The notes under the pieces: generated by a model
Seen by the model: only the letters and a program-made list of their open reading frames with translations
The model's database searches: none
Told to the model about the DNA's origin: nothing
Assembly (NCBI GenBank): GCA_963576475.1
Contig: OY754964.1
Span: 48,124,861 to 48,188,860 of the forward strand
Reading direction: 5' to 3'
Length of the DNA stretch: 64,000 bases
From: Molanna angustata
Taxonomy: Eukaryota; Arthropoda; Insecta; Trichoptera; Molannidae
Shown: piece by piece, positions 49,795 to 61,381 of the stretch
Numbering within the stretch: position 1 is the first letter of the stretch
How the letters are laid out: each line of letters starts with the position of its first letter
Position numbers and translations under genes: made by a program

Positions 49795-50000
49795 TTTTAG
49801 AGGCTTCGCAGCATATATGTTCTATATAAATGGATTTACTCAGAATTCGGAGTAGAACAGTTCGTGTGTTTGCGTGTCTGTGTGTTTCCCCCCCCCCCTT
49901 ATAGCTTTTGATCCGCTCAATTTACAGAGTCCAAAATTTCAGAACATATAAATAGTTATAGGCCTATAAAACTTTTATTTTATACATAATTCTTTAAATC
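49795..50000 (+). repeat. Family F, left part
   Basis: 'gaggcttcgcagcatatatg', 'gatccgctcaatttac' and 'agttataggcctataaaac' match 55890-55930 and the complement of 22020-22220. A C11 tract interrupts at 49888. Confidence 0.65.
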
Positions 50001-51064
50001 GTTATTGCTGATAAGTTAACCATTGTTATTTTTAGTCTCTTACCTAGATTATTGTTTATCTTTTTTTATTTATTTAAAAAAGGGCAATGTACACAATTTC
50101 ACCACAGAAAAATAATTGATAGCATGTAGGTAGGTAGGTATATAATTTCTAGAATTTTTCATTTTATTTTCATTTTTTCATTAGTTTAAAAGACAAATAA
50201 AACTGTATCAAATTCATATTATTCATGCTTTAAGTCTCATTTGTTGTTTTTTAAAAGGGATGATTCCCTTGTGAAAATATATGTGAATAGTACCCTTTTT
50301 ATAAATACTAATATTCTGCATCTTCTTGTGTCTTGTTGCCCCGTCTTCCGACAATTGGGAGAAACCCTCCCTGTCCTGTGTGGTGCGGAACAGGGAACGC
50401 TTATATTATATAAATATTTCAAGGTTAAACACCGTTCTTATTTTTTTCAAATGTGAAGACATTACTGTTTTTTTAAATAGTTGTAGGTATAATGTATGTA
50501 TAAAGGTCCGTCACGGGTGAAAACACTCGAAAAATAAAAAAAGATCGGGTAGTAAATTTATGGAGCTTAATAAAAAGCATTAAACTAATTTCGGGTTAAA
50601 AGGGTTCAGGTGTACAAACGCCAACACACATGCCTACATAGTGCCTCAAAGTGTGTTAACTAATACATTGAACAGTTGACATAACAAAGAATATCTAGTA
50701 TGTACTTCTACAGAGGCTGACCATATTATTAGACTGTAAAATGAGAAGGTATAGTTATAGTTAAATATCTTGAATTTTTAGCCGAGAAGGAGAGCGATTT
50801 GCACGTAAAACAACGAAGCAAAAAGACGCAAATTTGTGCTCTGCGCAACCGGAAGCTCGTTGAAGATGTTTGACGAAAATCCTACCCACATTTTTTTGTG
50901 AATCATTTGCGACAGTGCCAAATGCGGTTGAATTGTACTTTTTTTTCTTAAGAAATTTATCAATATCAGTATTTCTTTTCTCGTCAATATCAGTATTTCT
51001 GTTTTCGTTTTAAGTGATATTTTTGTTATGATTTTTTTATAATATTTATGGAAAATTGCTGTTT
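50001..51064. other. No gene seen
   Basis: Open frames of 60-126 codons are present on both strands at 50237-51158. The longest (minus, 50778-51158) begins on the antisense of the SINE-C head, which argues against a gene. A 28-bp block (caatatcagtatttct) is doubled at 50960-51005. Confidence 0.4.
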
Positions 51065-51262
51065 CCGACCACCGTGGCACAGTTGGTAAAGCCGTTCGGT
51101 TTCTATGCGGGAGTCCTGGGTTCGATTTCCAGCAGAGGAGAAATTTATTTAAATTCAATTCTCACGCAAATATTGCTTCTCTGGGCTGGAATCACTGGTG
51201 ATTTGCAAGAAATTGGCATACGGCAATAAACTCGCCATTTGCGCAGGGTGCAAGGAAGATTT
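51065..51262 (+). repeat. tRNA-headed SINE, family SINE-C, complete
   Basis: GTGGCACAGTTGGTAAAG (A-box) and GGGTTCGATTTCCAGC (B-box), then the body ending at 'gcgcagggtgcaaggaag'. Confidence 0.85.
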
Positions 51263-51269
51263 CATTGAT

Positions 51270-53190
51270 AACAAACATATTACTTAACTTCTTAAAGTCA
51301 AATAACATCCAACTTTAATTAATTTAATTTTAACAAATTCAACCAAATCATGATATTTTCACCAAGGCAAAAAGCACTCTCTGTAGTGTGAATTGCCATT
51401 AAACAAAAAAAAAATACAATAAATAACAATAATAATAAAGGTCTGTATTAACTCATTTTTCAATGAGTCTAATAATATGGACGTCCTCTGTTCATAGGTA
51501 TATACTTGTTTAAGTAATCTTATAATGTGTATGTATAGTATGATAACGACGGTGGAGAAGCAAGGTAGAAGTTGTGGCCGGGTGGAAGATTATATAACGG
51601 CTTCAATACTAGCCTACTTCGAAAAACTTTTGAGTCGAGGCTCAAAGTTAAAAGTAACATTATTGACACCTTCATTTTTTTTCATACACAATCTTGGATT
51701 CTTTTAGAGATCGATCACTTATTGTCAACATCGTAAAATACGACCAACAAAGATTTATAACTTGAAGAATACATTATAATGTTTTTACGCTACATCGGCT
51801 GTGAGATATTGAAATAAAGATAATACGCGTGGAATGTGGTCATCACTTAATTCTCTACTAAATAAGTTGGTGTATTTCATTAAATACTATAAATATTGAG
51901 TTGGTGTACGTACACATTTTGTCTTTTTAAATAATGATAATTCCTGAATGAAAATTCATCGCGTCTATGTATTTCTATTGTATATATTTTTTTTTATTTT
52001 CGAATAAAAAAGAATTAAATAAGCCATAATAACATAATTATATTTATACAAAATACAATACGAATAAAATATATATCAATATTAGGTAATTCGATATATT
52101 GCCTCACTAGGCAAAAGCCTGTTCCGAGAATTTAAACAGAATTACAAAATGTTATATTTTCCAGAACGTAAAAGCTATGTTAATGCTTATTAAGATGAAA
52201 ACATAGAGAATCCATCAACTGGTGGTTACATACATGGAATCTCTAAGCTAATATATTAACATTATTATGATATATGTATTATAAAGTCGATTAAAATTAA
52301 ACTTTTGCTTTAAAATCGAAATATGACTTGACTACACAGAGGGACTGATTTCATAACGCTGTGAGATATAAATGGAATCTTGTGAATTTTGTTTAGCACT
52401 CCAAACAGAAGAATAACTATGCGTGTAATAACACGTATACAAATTTGAAAATGGGACACGAATTAGAATGGGCATCGTGTTCGTAGGCTCCATAAAATGA
52501 TTTAAGTCGAACAAAATATTTTTTTCAATATATTGCATTGCTTAAATTAAATTTGTTGAAATAATTGAATTTTTTGTAAAATAGCCATTGAAAAGGTAAA
52601 GAAATAATATTAATAACATTATTTTGATGTTATTTTTTTTTCTTATTTTAGCAAATCCAGAACGCAAATCTAGACAATGTGGCTCGTTGACTTGTGAAAT
52701 AAATATATTCTTGCAAGTTTGAAACTGCTGTTTCTGTAACAGCAGCACAGTGTCTTTACGAAAACTCTGAGAACATGGAATACAATATTAACGGGTTTTG
52801 TTTCCAAAGTCGAGTTTCCAAAATTAATATTATTATTTGTCAACGTCAACACGAACGTTCGTACGTAGGTACCTACATATGCGTTAGTGTATTTACAATA
52901 TTAACCAATGTTGAAATTAGCGAGGCTCTATGTCCCAATTAACAGCGCCTGAAATAAATATATGTATACATAATATTATAATATTAGATATTATGTAAAT
53001 CTGTCGCATTGAAACCTGGCGGAATTATTTCATAATCGACATTTCTGAAGGAAATTTCAGCGGGATGTAACTGCGATATATTCAATGACAAAGTAAAGCT
53101 TCGTAGAATTTATATAACGAAATATTTGTGAGTATTATAATATATTATTAGTATTCTATTAAATGATTAAGTTGAAGACATAATTTGTTA
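51270..53190. other. No gene; LINE-type 3' UTR motif at 52083-52130
   Basis: The block 'cctcactaggcaaaagcctg' matches 31720-31740 and marks a decayed non-LTR 3' end. The rest is AT-rich and unremarkable. Confidence 0.4.
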
Positions 53191-53415
53191 GCCTTCGTGG
53201 CTCAGTTGGTTGGATATCTGACTGCTGGTCCAAAGGTCCCGGGTTCGATTCCCGGTGGAGGCACAGTTTTTAACTGTGTTTTCAGTCTGGATCTGTGAGA
53301 CGATTAATATCGTAAGTCTCCAGAATGTGGTAACTTGTTATTGGGTGCGTGTTAGATAAATATTTGACATAGTACCTGTTCGTTGCCCGAGAACAAATTT
53401 TAAATAAATAAATAA
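53191..53415 (+). repeat. tRNA-headed SINE, family SINE-A, best copy
   Basis: CGTGGCTCAGTTGGTTGG (A-box), GGGTTCGATTCCCGG (B-box), then 'cacagtttttaactgtg', 'tctccagaatgtggtaactt', 'gttgcccgag' and an AAAT repeat tail. The head folds like a tRNA through the T-arm but lacks a clean acceptor stem. Confidence 0.88.
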
Positions 53416-53518
53416 AGTATAATTATATTCAAATTTATGCCTATATTGAAAATGAGGGTACATTTCTTCAAAAGAATAGCTGATAAAGGTTTATAATTTA
53501 TATAAAAATCTAAAACAA

Positions 53519-53727
53519 CCTTCGTTCTTCTTGGATAGATATCTGACTCTGAAGGTCCCGGGTTCGATTCCCGGTGGAGACACAGTTTTAAATAGTGTTT
53601 TCCAGCTGTATCTGTGAGACGGTAAATATCAAAAGTCTCCAGAATGTGGCAACTTGTTATTGGATGCGTGATGAATAAATAATCGATATAGTACTTGTTA
53701 GTTGCCCGAGAAGCAAAAACAAACATT
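53519..53727 (+). repeat. SINE-A, head decayed, adjoining family E
   Basis: B-box GGGTTCGATTCCCGG intact; A-box region replaced by 'ttcttcttggatagat'. Nearly identical on the opposite strand to 43869-44058, including its flank. Confidence 0.8.
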
Positions 53728-53759
53728 TTCAATCAACTAGAATAGCGCTTTCGTTAGAA

Positions 53760-54312
53760 TTTTTTAATTTGATTTTTACTCCTCACTAACCCAAGGGGAT
53801 ATAGTAGGGATTTATGATTTCGCAATTTTTAAGGGTAGTTTTATTATTGCAGATTATCAACTAGTATCATGCTGAGATTGTATTCCGAAAGTTTCATCAC
53901 AATGTATCTGTATGTGTGTGCTATGTGCTGTGTGCTATGTACGGCGTGTTCATTTTACTTAATCGATTATAGACTAAAGAACTCATTCGATTCTTTTCAA
54001 ATTTTGCAAATTTGTATATCTAATACTCACTTAGACCGCATTAGATTTTGAAGGATATCTAATTAGTGCTTCTTAATTTTTATGTGACCCCAAGCTCAAG
54101 AAACTTAATTTTCATATTATTATTTTAAAATTACTAAAAAGACACATCACTTTCATAAAATGGCATAAAAAATGATTAAGTTTTCAAAATAAAATATTTA
54201 AATTGAAATTAATTTAACAAACTCATTTCATAAAAAAGCTGAATATTTTCCATACAAAATTTGAATACTTTATAGAATGACTTGTTAGTGAGTATGTAGT
54301 TTAGCGTTGGCC
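53760..54312 (+). repeat. Repeat family E, inverted partner of 43268-43800
   Basis: Runs from 'actcctcactaacccaaggg' to 'agcgttggccacaaccca', complementary to the 43.3-43.8 kb copy. Confidence 0.8.
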
Positions 54313-54348
54313 ACAACCCACACGTTTTCAACTAGAAAAAAATTATAC

Positions 54349-54520
54349 ATCCTTGAAAAAGGTACATAAAAATATCCATACATTGCATGAAATTATGAAT
54401 AAGTGATTGTACTATAATGTAAGAATGTAGGTGAATGAAATAGGTTGAGGCAGGATTCGTACTCGCGACCATTGGATTACTGAACCAGCGCGCTGACCGT
54501 TACTGCCACTAAACTATCTG
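54349..54520 (-). repeat. tRNA-headed SINE, family SINE-B
   Basis: Minus strand: GGCAGTAACGGTCAGCGCGC (A-box region with an extra A) and GAGTACGAATCCTGCC (B-box with one change), then the body. Confidence 0.75.
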
Positions 54521-54524
54521 AAGG

Positions 54525-55640
54525 AACAGCTGACACTTTTTTTTTTCTATTTGAAAAAAATGGGCAACGTACCATAATATTTTTTAAACAAATATAATAA
54601 ATAACATAAGTAATTGTAACTTAATCAGCCCACCTTTGATTTCATGTTGCATTGCACTCACTGCTGGTAACAAAACAATGAATTATTCCTGTCTAACGTG
54701 GCTCCTGAAAAGAGTCCTGGACATACAGAATATGTCCACGGACCTGATCTTTTCCAAATTATTATACGTGGTAAGGCATCGGTTCAATGGCGAATTCGGA
54801 GCTGCATTAGTGTTTTTTTTTGTCACTTAATTTACTCCCAGAAATTATGCAGTTTTTATAAAAGTTAAAAAAAACCTATACAATAATATATAAATCTATA
54901 ACGCAAATCCGTTGCTGGTTACCCATATTGTGGGATATGCCATGAGGTATAATCGAATGAATTGATTAATCTAGTTTGATTTTACTTATATGTAGAACAT
55001 AACAGTAAAATTGTTTTTTTCAAACACGTGTTTCTAAACGCGTCATTACGTTTAGAACGATTGCAGAACGTGGTGTGTTACCCGTTGTCAAAATGAAATG
55101 TCGGTTTAATCAACGGAGAGTCGGACGAACGTGGATGAAAAATAATTGCTTTTTGGAAGCAAAACATTTAAATAACAAAAGAAATATGGCGGGTGGCTCG
55201 TGTGACAGTCCAATAGGCAACTTTTATTGCTGAATGCAACCAAATGGACTGGAAATATTAATATAACGGAGTCAATTCCATCCGTCAGGATTGAACGCGA
55301 CTTACTTGAATGATATCGTCATTTATCTGGTTCAATTACAATCTGGTTTTACCTACTTACAGTCCAATCTAGATATTGTTCTTCCTGCGCCACCACCCGT
55401 TCTCCTCAAGGGGGTTTATATCGTCATCTTGTATAACTCTGAAAGAACATAAGGAGAATTCAGAAAATTCCTTAACATATAGACACTGAATTTAATATAA
55501 AATTTTTTCTATGATTTGTAGTCCAAAGGAAAAATATATATTTTAAAATATGTCTTCTTTTGCTTTACTCTTTTATTTGTGCAGACTGTTGGGGTCAGCT
55601 CTCTTCGTCCTTAGATTATAGGTCCTTCTTTCCTGTATTA
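54525..55640. other. No gene; less AT-rich patch at 55030-55330
   Basis: The patch ('cggagagtcggacgaacgtg', 'atggcgggtggctcgtgtga') is not repeated in the window and lacks a usable frame. It is a possible conserved non-coding segment. Confidence 0.35.
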
Positions 55641-55646
55641 TTTCAC

Positions 55647-55898
55647 CTAAGTCAAAGTCTCTGCAGTTGGTTTCGTCTTTGCACGATCCAGGAATTCAGG
55701 AGGAAGATCTATGGAAATTGCTTTGTTTACCATGTGATCTTGCGGTCTGCGTTTAACGTGCCCGTACCATCTCAACTGTCTTTCCTCTATCTTACAATGC
55801 ATATCACTAACGCCTAAGCTTCCACGAATGCGTGAACTTTTTATTTTATCCCGTAATGATACTCCAGTTACCCATTTAAGCAGAGCCCAAATTTTCAA
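55647..55898 (-). pseudogene. RTE-type LINE, C-terminal fragment (RTE-C)
   Basis: The minus-strand frame reads WVTGVSLRDKIKSSRIRGSL, then RQLRWYGHVKRRPQDHMVNK and AISIDLP. The block LRWYGHV.RR..DH..NKA is characteristic of the region before the C-terminus in RTE-like LINEs. The frame is open for 83 codons and then lost. RT palm missing. A relative lies at 59900-60150, also minus. Family F begins at its upstream edge, so it may have been inserted beside or into F. Confidence 0.7.
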
Positions 55899-56615
55899 AA
55901 TATATAAACAGTTATAGGCCTACAAAACTTTTATACTCACAATTGTGAATTTTTGTTTCAGTCAGGGGTTATCAACTTTTGAATTTTTATTTTATTTTTC
56001 CATATATCTCAGAAACCATAAAAGCTAGAACGCTGAAAATTGGTATGAAGATAGACAAATACAAAATCTCAAATTCGTTCTTTTTTAATTCCAGGGTTTC
56101 TCAAACTTTTTTTATTAAGAAAAATATTTTTTTTATGATAAATTTATGAGTTTAACTGCCTATATTTCCATTTTTTTAAAAAAATATCGAAAAAAGCCGA
56201 AAAACCCCAACTAGATAATTTAATTTTATATAAAAAATATAAACGTTGTATTAGAACATCTCAATTTTTTTTTAACAATTTTTACAAAAATTGAATTTAG
56301 TGACGACATCACTTCATACAATTTGTATGGTAGTCGCCTATACACAATATGTAAGAAGATTTAATAGTTTGATACTTAAATCTCCAAACATACATTCATA
56401 CCATCATACTGTTTTCATATTCTGGGTAGGAAAAACAGACTGACCTCCATACTATCCTATCCTGACAAATATACCTACATGTTTTATATAGAAAATAAAA
56501 TATCTTCAAATATTTATTAATTTGTGTTGTTTATAGTTTGGTACGTATTCTTTGACTATGCATACTAACGTCATCGACAGTTGGATCTCATGTGTTACAT
56601 GCTACTAGTATATAT
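55890..56615 (+). repeat. Repeat family F, long copy
   Basis: Most complete right half of the family, from 'agttataggcctacaaaac' through 'gggtaggaaaaacagactga' to 'tggatctcatgtgttacatg'. The uninterrupted 'gtttatagtttggtacg' here shows the site into which family D went at 27844. Confidence 0.75.
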
Positions 56616-56690
56616 TTTTTAATTGTTTGCTTATTTATCGTTTAATTTTTTTCTTTTTTTTTATTGTGCTTATGCATGAACCTATATATT

Positions 56691-56860
56691 GCCGACCACC
56701 ATGGCACAGTTGGTAAGCCGTTCACTTTTCGTGCGGGCGTCCTGGGTTCGATTCCCAGCAGACGAGAAATTTATTTAAATTAATTTCTCACGCAAATATT
56801 GCTTCTCTTGGCTGGAAACACTGGTTAGTTGGAAGAAATTGCCATACGGCCGTGGTTCAT
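56691..56860 (+). repeat. tRNA-headed SINE, family SINE-C, 3'-shortened
   Basis: ATGGCACAGTTGGTAAGCCG (A-box) and GGGTTCGATTCCCAGC (B-box). The body stops at 'attgccatacggcc'; the tail block is missing. Confidence 0.82.
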
Positions 56861-57173
56861 AATTCTATGAAGTTATTTTATGTAAATTAATGCTAAAGCC
56901 CATTAAGGGTGTTTTTAAATATAAATAAATTATACCTCGTTTACTGCGATCTAATTTGCTGTACAAGTTTTCAATTTTTATTATCGAGTTTACTTTTAAT
57001 ATCCGATACTGTTGACGCGATAAAATCTTACTAAACTTTTATCATGTCATATAAGCAATTATTTGAAAAACTTTTTAATGTACATCGTGATATCAAGATT
57101 ACAGAGATGAACTAAAAGAAAAATGCAAAATAATATTTAAAACAAAATGACCTTCATAACTAATGGGCTTCGT

Positions 57174-57385
57174 CGACCTTCGTGGTTCAGTTGGTTTGGT
57201 ATCTGACTGCTGATTCAAGGTTCCCGGCTTCGATTCCCGGTGGAGACACAGTTTTTAATTGTGTTTTCAGTCTGGATCTGTGAGACGATTAATATCGTAA
57301 GTCTACAGAATGTGGCAACTTGTTATTGGTTGTGTGTTAAATTAATATTTGACATAGTTAGTACCTGTTAGTTGTCCGAGAAGGA
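57174..57385 (+). repeat. tRNA-headed SINE, family SINE-A
   Basis: CGTGGTTCAGTTGGTTTG (A-box), GGCTTCGATTCCCGG (B-box), body and 'gttgtccgagaagg' end. Confidence 0.83.
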
Positions 57386-57399
57386 ATAAAAGAATATCA

Positions 57400-57545
57400 A
57401 AATATCAAACGAATCGAACTAAAAACATTCATCATCTTTAGCAGTACACAAATTCTCAAAGTTTTAGAGCACTAGCTGGTCGGGAAATGAATTAAAAATC
57501 GATTTTCAAAATTCCAGTACGGAAAGACAATAAATGAAATGTTTA
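57400..57545 (+). repeat. Repeat family G, first unit
   Basis: 'acacaaattctcaaag', 'gtcgggaaatga' and 'tttcaaaattccagtacgg' recur in order in the next unit. Confidence 0.6.
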
Positions 57546-57574
57546 TATGAAATGAAAAATAGTTCAATTTTATC

Positions 57575-57775
57575 AGAATATTAAATGAATCAAGCTGAAA
57601 CGTACACTGCCATCGGGAATACACAAATTCTGAAAGTGTCAGAGCTCTATCTGGACGGGAAGTTGGTTAAAAATCGATTTCAAAATTCCAGAACGGACAG
57701 ATATGTGAAGTTAATTAAAAGGGTGTAAAAAATACCTTAATAACCTTCTCACAGGAAGGAGGTTATTGAGGGACG
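57575..57775 (+). repeat. Repeat family G, second unit
   Basis: 'gggaatacacaaattctg', 'gacgggaagttggttaaaaa', 'ttccagaacggacagatatg' and 'aaaagggtgtaaaaa'. It matches the complement of 5765-5925 and, more weakly, the unit just before it. Confidence 0.65.
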
Positions 57776-57984
57776 CAGAAGGACTATAGTTCAAATATTA
57801 TTTGATTTATGATATTTTTATTTCAAACAATTGTAGAGATCGACGCGACTTAAAATCATCAAGGAGATCTAGTATTGATAGTAACTAAAACAATGAAATA
57901 CAAACAAACATCATATCAAGTAGAGATACAACATATTTTATGTATTTGCACAAGATGCCTCATTACCATATGTACCCGATAATA

Positions 57985-58499
57985 TACATACATACATACC
58001 ATCACGCCATATCCCTTAAGGGTTACTAGAGAGAACCGAGCGCCATACTCCTCTACACATTTCTAGCTTCCTTTACATCCATGCATCGTCAATTTTTCAA
58101 GCCACTTATATTTATTTCTTTCAAAATATCATTTTGGGGCGGCCCCTTCTATTCACTCCAACTCTTACACCCATGTACATATTTTTTTTGGTCAGTCGTT
58201 CATCATAATACTCTTCTTAGTGATCTCATTTCCACAGCATTTATTCTACTTTCATGCGACTTTTGTCACATCCATGTTTCACTGGCATACATCAAAGTAA
58301 GAACTACAGTTGCATTATGTACGGCAATTTTGGCTTCCATTGAGATGTTCGGATCGGACATTACTGGTCTGAGTGTTCCGTTTATTCTATTACCTGCCAT
58401 AACTCTTCTTTTAATGTCTTTATCAGATCTTCCGTTCCGTTCAAAACATACTCCCCAAGTACAAATATTTCTCTCGATAGTATGACACGGCAAAAACAC
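57985..58499 (-). pseudogene. RTE-type LINE, C-terminal part with internal deletion (RTE-A)
   Basis: Minus strand: VCFERNGRSDKDIKRRVMAG, NRINGTLRPVMSDPNISMEA, VVLTLMYASETWM and, beyond a stop, HESRINAVEMRSLRRV. It then jumps to remnants of the MNDERLTKK and RGRP blocks, so about 150 bp is missing relative to the 23300 copy. It closes with the family ending (GCGCTCGGTTCTCTCTAG) and GATGGTATGTATGTATG tail at 57988. Several frameshifts and at least one stop make it dead. RT palm absent. Confidence 0.75.
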
Positions 58500-59094
58500 A
58501 CCATTCGATTTTGACGTTATGAGATCATCTGAACTACGTGCTGTAGTTATCGGCTAACATCTTGAGCCCGTCACGTGGACGCGCACGTCTCCAATTTGTT
58601 TTTTTTTTTGTCTATTGGTATATGCTCAAATCGCTTCACTTCACGACTTAAATGCGAAGTTTCCCAGCATCTGTACTTACACATAATTCACTATGAATAA
58701 TATATTAGTTATATTATTATTTTGTATATTGACCCTGCAAAGTTTTCCCATGACTTCTATGTAACATACACTCGGTCTGTATATGTATTTATAGAAGAAA
58801 CACATTTATTCAGAAATATATAAATGACATGTGACATTTATTAAAGTTTATTTTTTGAAACAGGATGTGTGTGGCTATTGTGTCACAGTGAGTATAAAGG
58901 TCTATATTTTTGCCATATCTCTAAAAATAAGTTTTTATTTATTTACAGTCAAATGTAATCGTACGAAATGCGTGTTTATTGTTAGGTTTATACTATGGAC
59001 AAAACATTAATACTCTACCTGGTATCTATTTTAGGTAAATACGTTGAAAGATTTCTTCCTTGTTCATTGAATCGTAAATAGAGAAAATTGAAGT
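58500..59094. other. No feature found
   Basis: Mostly AT-rich. 'cccgtcacgtggacgcgcac' near 58567 is a short GC-rich exception. Confidence 0.4.
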
Positions 59095-59290
59095 AACGAA
59101 GAAACATTTTTGTAACGCCATCTATTGAGAAATTATTTAATATTTTCTTTTTTTTTTGTAAACAATAAAACAGCATTCCTCATACATGAGGTGACAATAT
59201 TCTCACACAGATGTCACCCCTGAACTGTGCCAGAATTATAGGTTCATTTTTGGCTTGTTTACTTGCTTGTACCAATGTATATGTAAGTAC
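59095..59290 (+). repeat. Family D, middle fragment
   Basis: 'cgccatctattgagaaatt', 'atgaggtgacaatattc' and 'gtcacccctgaactgtgcca' match 28155-28320. Both family ends are missing. Confidence 0.7.
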
Positions 59291-59299
59291 GTTTATTAA

Positions 59300-59610
59300 T
59301 TTAGTTTTACGATTTTGGGAACGGGTATAATTTTCCTATTTTATACCGTCCATCAAATAACTCCGTCTCTTCGTCGTAATGAGTCCATCTTAAGAAATTA
59401 AACAAGAAAGAAAAATATAACTAAATTCTTATTCGACTAAATTTCAGGAATCCTTTCTTCGTGACAAAAGTCATCTACTGTGGTTTATTTTAACGCAGTC
59501 TCTTCAAATATTTAACCAATATAATTATGACACATCTCAAAAGTAATGAAAATTGAAAACTTTATGAAGATTCGGCAGCCCGATTTTTTTAAATAATGGA
59601 ATGAACAGTT
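59300..59610. other. No feature found
   Basis: AT-rich; no shared repeat. Confidence 0.4.
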
Positions 59611-59611
59611 G

Positions 59612-59832
59612 GTAAGCCGTTCGGCCGTGGCACAGTTGGTAAGCCGTTCGGTTTCTGTGCGAGCGTCCTGGGTTTGATTCCCAGCAGAGGAGAAATTTAT
59701 TTAAATTCATTTCTCACGCAAATATGCTTCTCTGGGCTGGAAACACTGGTTAGTTGGAAGAAATTGCTATACGGCAATAAACTCGCCACTTGCGCAGGGT
59801 GCAAGGAAGTGTTTATTATTATTATTATTATT
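59612..59832 (+). repeat. tRNA-headed SINE, family SINE-C, with duplicated head
   Basis: GTGGCACAGTTGGTAAGCCG (A-box) and GGGTTTGATTCCCAGC (B-box), full body and a TTA repeat tail. 'cagttggtaagccgttcgg' is repeated just before the head (59607-59626), a small tandem duplication. Confidence 0.85.
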
Positions 59833-59838
59833 AATGAA

Positions 59839-59893
59839 TATGTCCTTGTAACAAGCATATATACATTCTCATACGTTCCCTAAATTAAGCGTA
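59839..59893 (-). repeat. SINE-B tail remnant
   Basis: 'atgtccttgtaacaagcata' and 'cgttccctaaattaagc' match the minus-strand tail of other SINE-B copies. The head is missing. Confidence 0.6.
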
Positions 59894-59899
59894 AGTTTG

Positions 59900-60150
59900 T
59901 TGATTGAATTGAAGTTGATCCTCAGAAATATTACATGCCCGCATATCCTTCGCCACCAAGCTCATCCATCGTCTTTTGGGACGCCCTTGTGGTCTTTTGT
60001 CGGGAACTCAATAGTCCAATGCAATGATACATACGTTTCCTTCGAATATGTCCGATCCACCTCAGCCTTCTTTCCATCAGCTTATAGGAGACGTCTCGTA
60101 CGCCCAGACTACCTCTCACATTACGAATTTCATCTCACCTTTTGACAAAT
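59900..60150 (-). pseudogene. RTE-type LINE, C-terminal fragment (RTE-C)
   Basis: Minus strand reads GSLGVRDVSYKLMERRLRWI, then GHIRRKRMYHCIG. After a shift of frame it continues as RPKRRWMSLVAKDMRAC. These two blocks (L.WIGH..R and RPKRRW....KDM) are standard near the C-terminus of RTE-like LINEs, and the first matches 55647-55898. One frameshift lies between them. RT palm missing. Confidence 0.7.
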
Positions 60151-60154
60151 GTCA

Positions 60155-61380
60155 TTATTTATTTTTAATTATAAAAAAATATGAACCATTTTATGTTTAA
60201 TAATAAGGTACCTATTTCATTTTTAATAACTTGTCATTTTTCACAGTATTTGAAGTTTCGATTTGTATTTATTTATTCTGGTGAAGCGTTTAATGTTTAA
60301 CCCGGAGAAAATTTAAATTAAAAGTTTCATCGAAATATAATTTAAATCGGCTCTCGAAATGTCTTTTCAGGTAAATTATAATTATTGGAGGGCCACGTGT
60401 TGTCAAATTGAAATTGTTTTTATAACTTTTATACCTCAAATTTAATTGAAATATTTATACAACAGTTCAATGCCAGCAAAATTTCAATATATTTAATTGA
60501 CAGTGAAAATTCACCGACATCATTTTTACTTTAGCTACCCAAAATACATAAGGATAAAGTTACAAAAAATAGGTACGTTACATAATAATATTATTATAGT
60601 ATTTGGAAATTCATTTAATTCGTGATAATAAATCCTTGTTTTTTTTACTTCCAAAATGAAAAAGTCTGACTTTGTTTATGTATAAGTCACTTATTAAATT
60701 AACACTAATCAATTAGACCGATTAAATCATTGACGACATAATTTATTTTCAACTTTGTAAAATTTTGTTTCAAAAGAATAACATTGAGAAGGATTAAAAT
60801 TAAGAGTTAACTATTATGATATTACGAATATTGTTCAAGAACAAAGCTCCCTATCAAATTATAACGGTAGGTATTTATTTGTCTTAAGAGGATCTAAGAA
60901 GTTCAGTTCTTTGATATGTAATTAATTCCATCCACGAATACTAATAATACTTAAATAATCATTACAAAACGTTTTAATGAGCACAAATGTCAAAACTGAA
61001 TATTATAAATAATTACTTTTATCTGGTTAATATTTACAGAATATCATTACATAATCTAATAAATAATAATATACCTTAAATAAATTGAATTGTTTTATAT
61101 AGTTTTTGGCAATTCTTTTAGTAGGGTACTAACATTTTTCAAAGTTGTAGTAACTAAATCACTCAAAAATGGTAGAATAAAACAACCCGAATGAAAATCA
61201 CTCGCGAACTATTTGATTACATATCGAATTCTTGAAGCTTGTTTAAGAATAAATTAAATTAGTTTCCGTTTTATGAAAGTTCTAATATCTTTTTTGTATT
61301 CTTGTTTAGTGTTTTCAAAATACTGTATAAAAAACAGAACAAAAAGCATAAATTAATATTCACACAATAAAGTATATGGT
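60155..61380. other. No feature found
   Basis: AT-rich without shared repeats or supported frames. Confidence 0.45.
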
Positions 61381-61381
61381 A

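Noticed and set aside
50778..51158. 126-codon minus-strand frame
   Set aside because: Its first third is antisense to the SINE-C head and the rest has no motif.
53191..53265. True tRNA gene at the SINE-A head, and similarly at SINE-B and SINE-C heads
   Set aside because: A- and B-boxes are present but there is no clean acceptor stem, and each head is followed by a conserved non-tRNA body shared by all copies.
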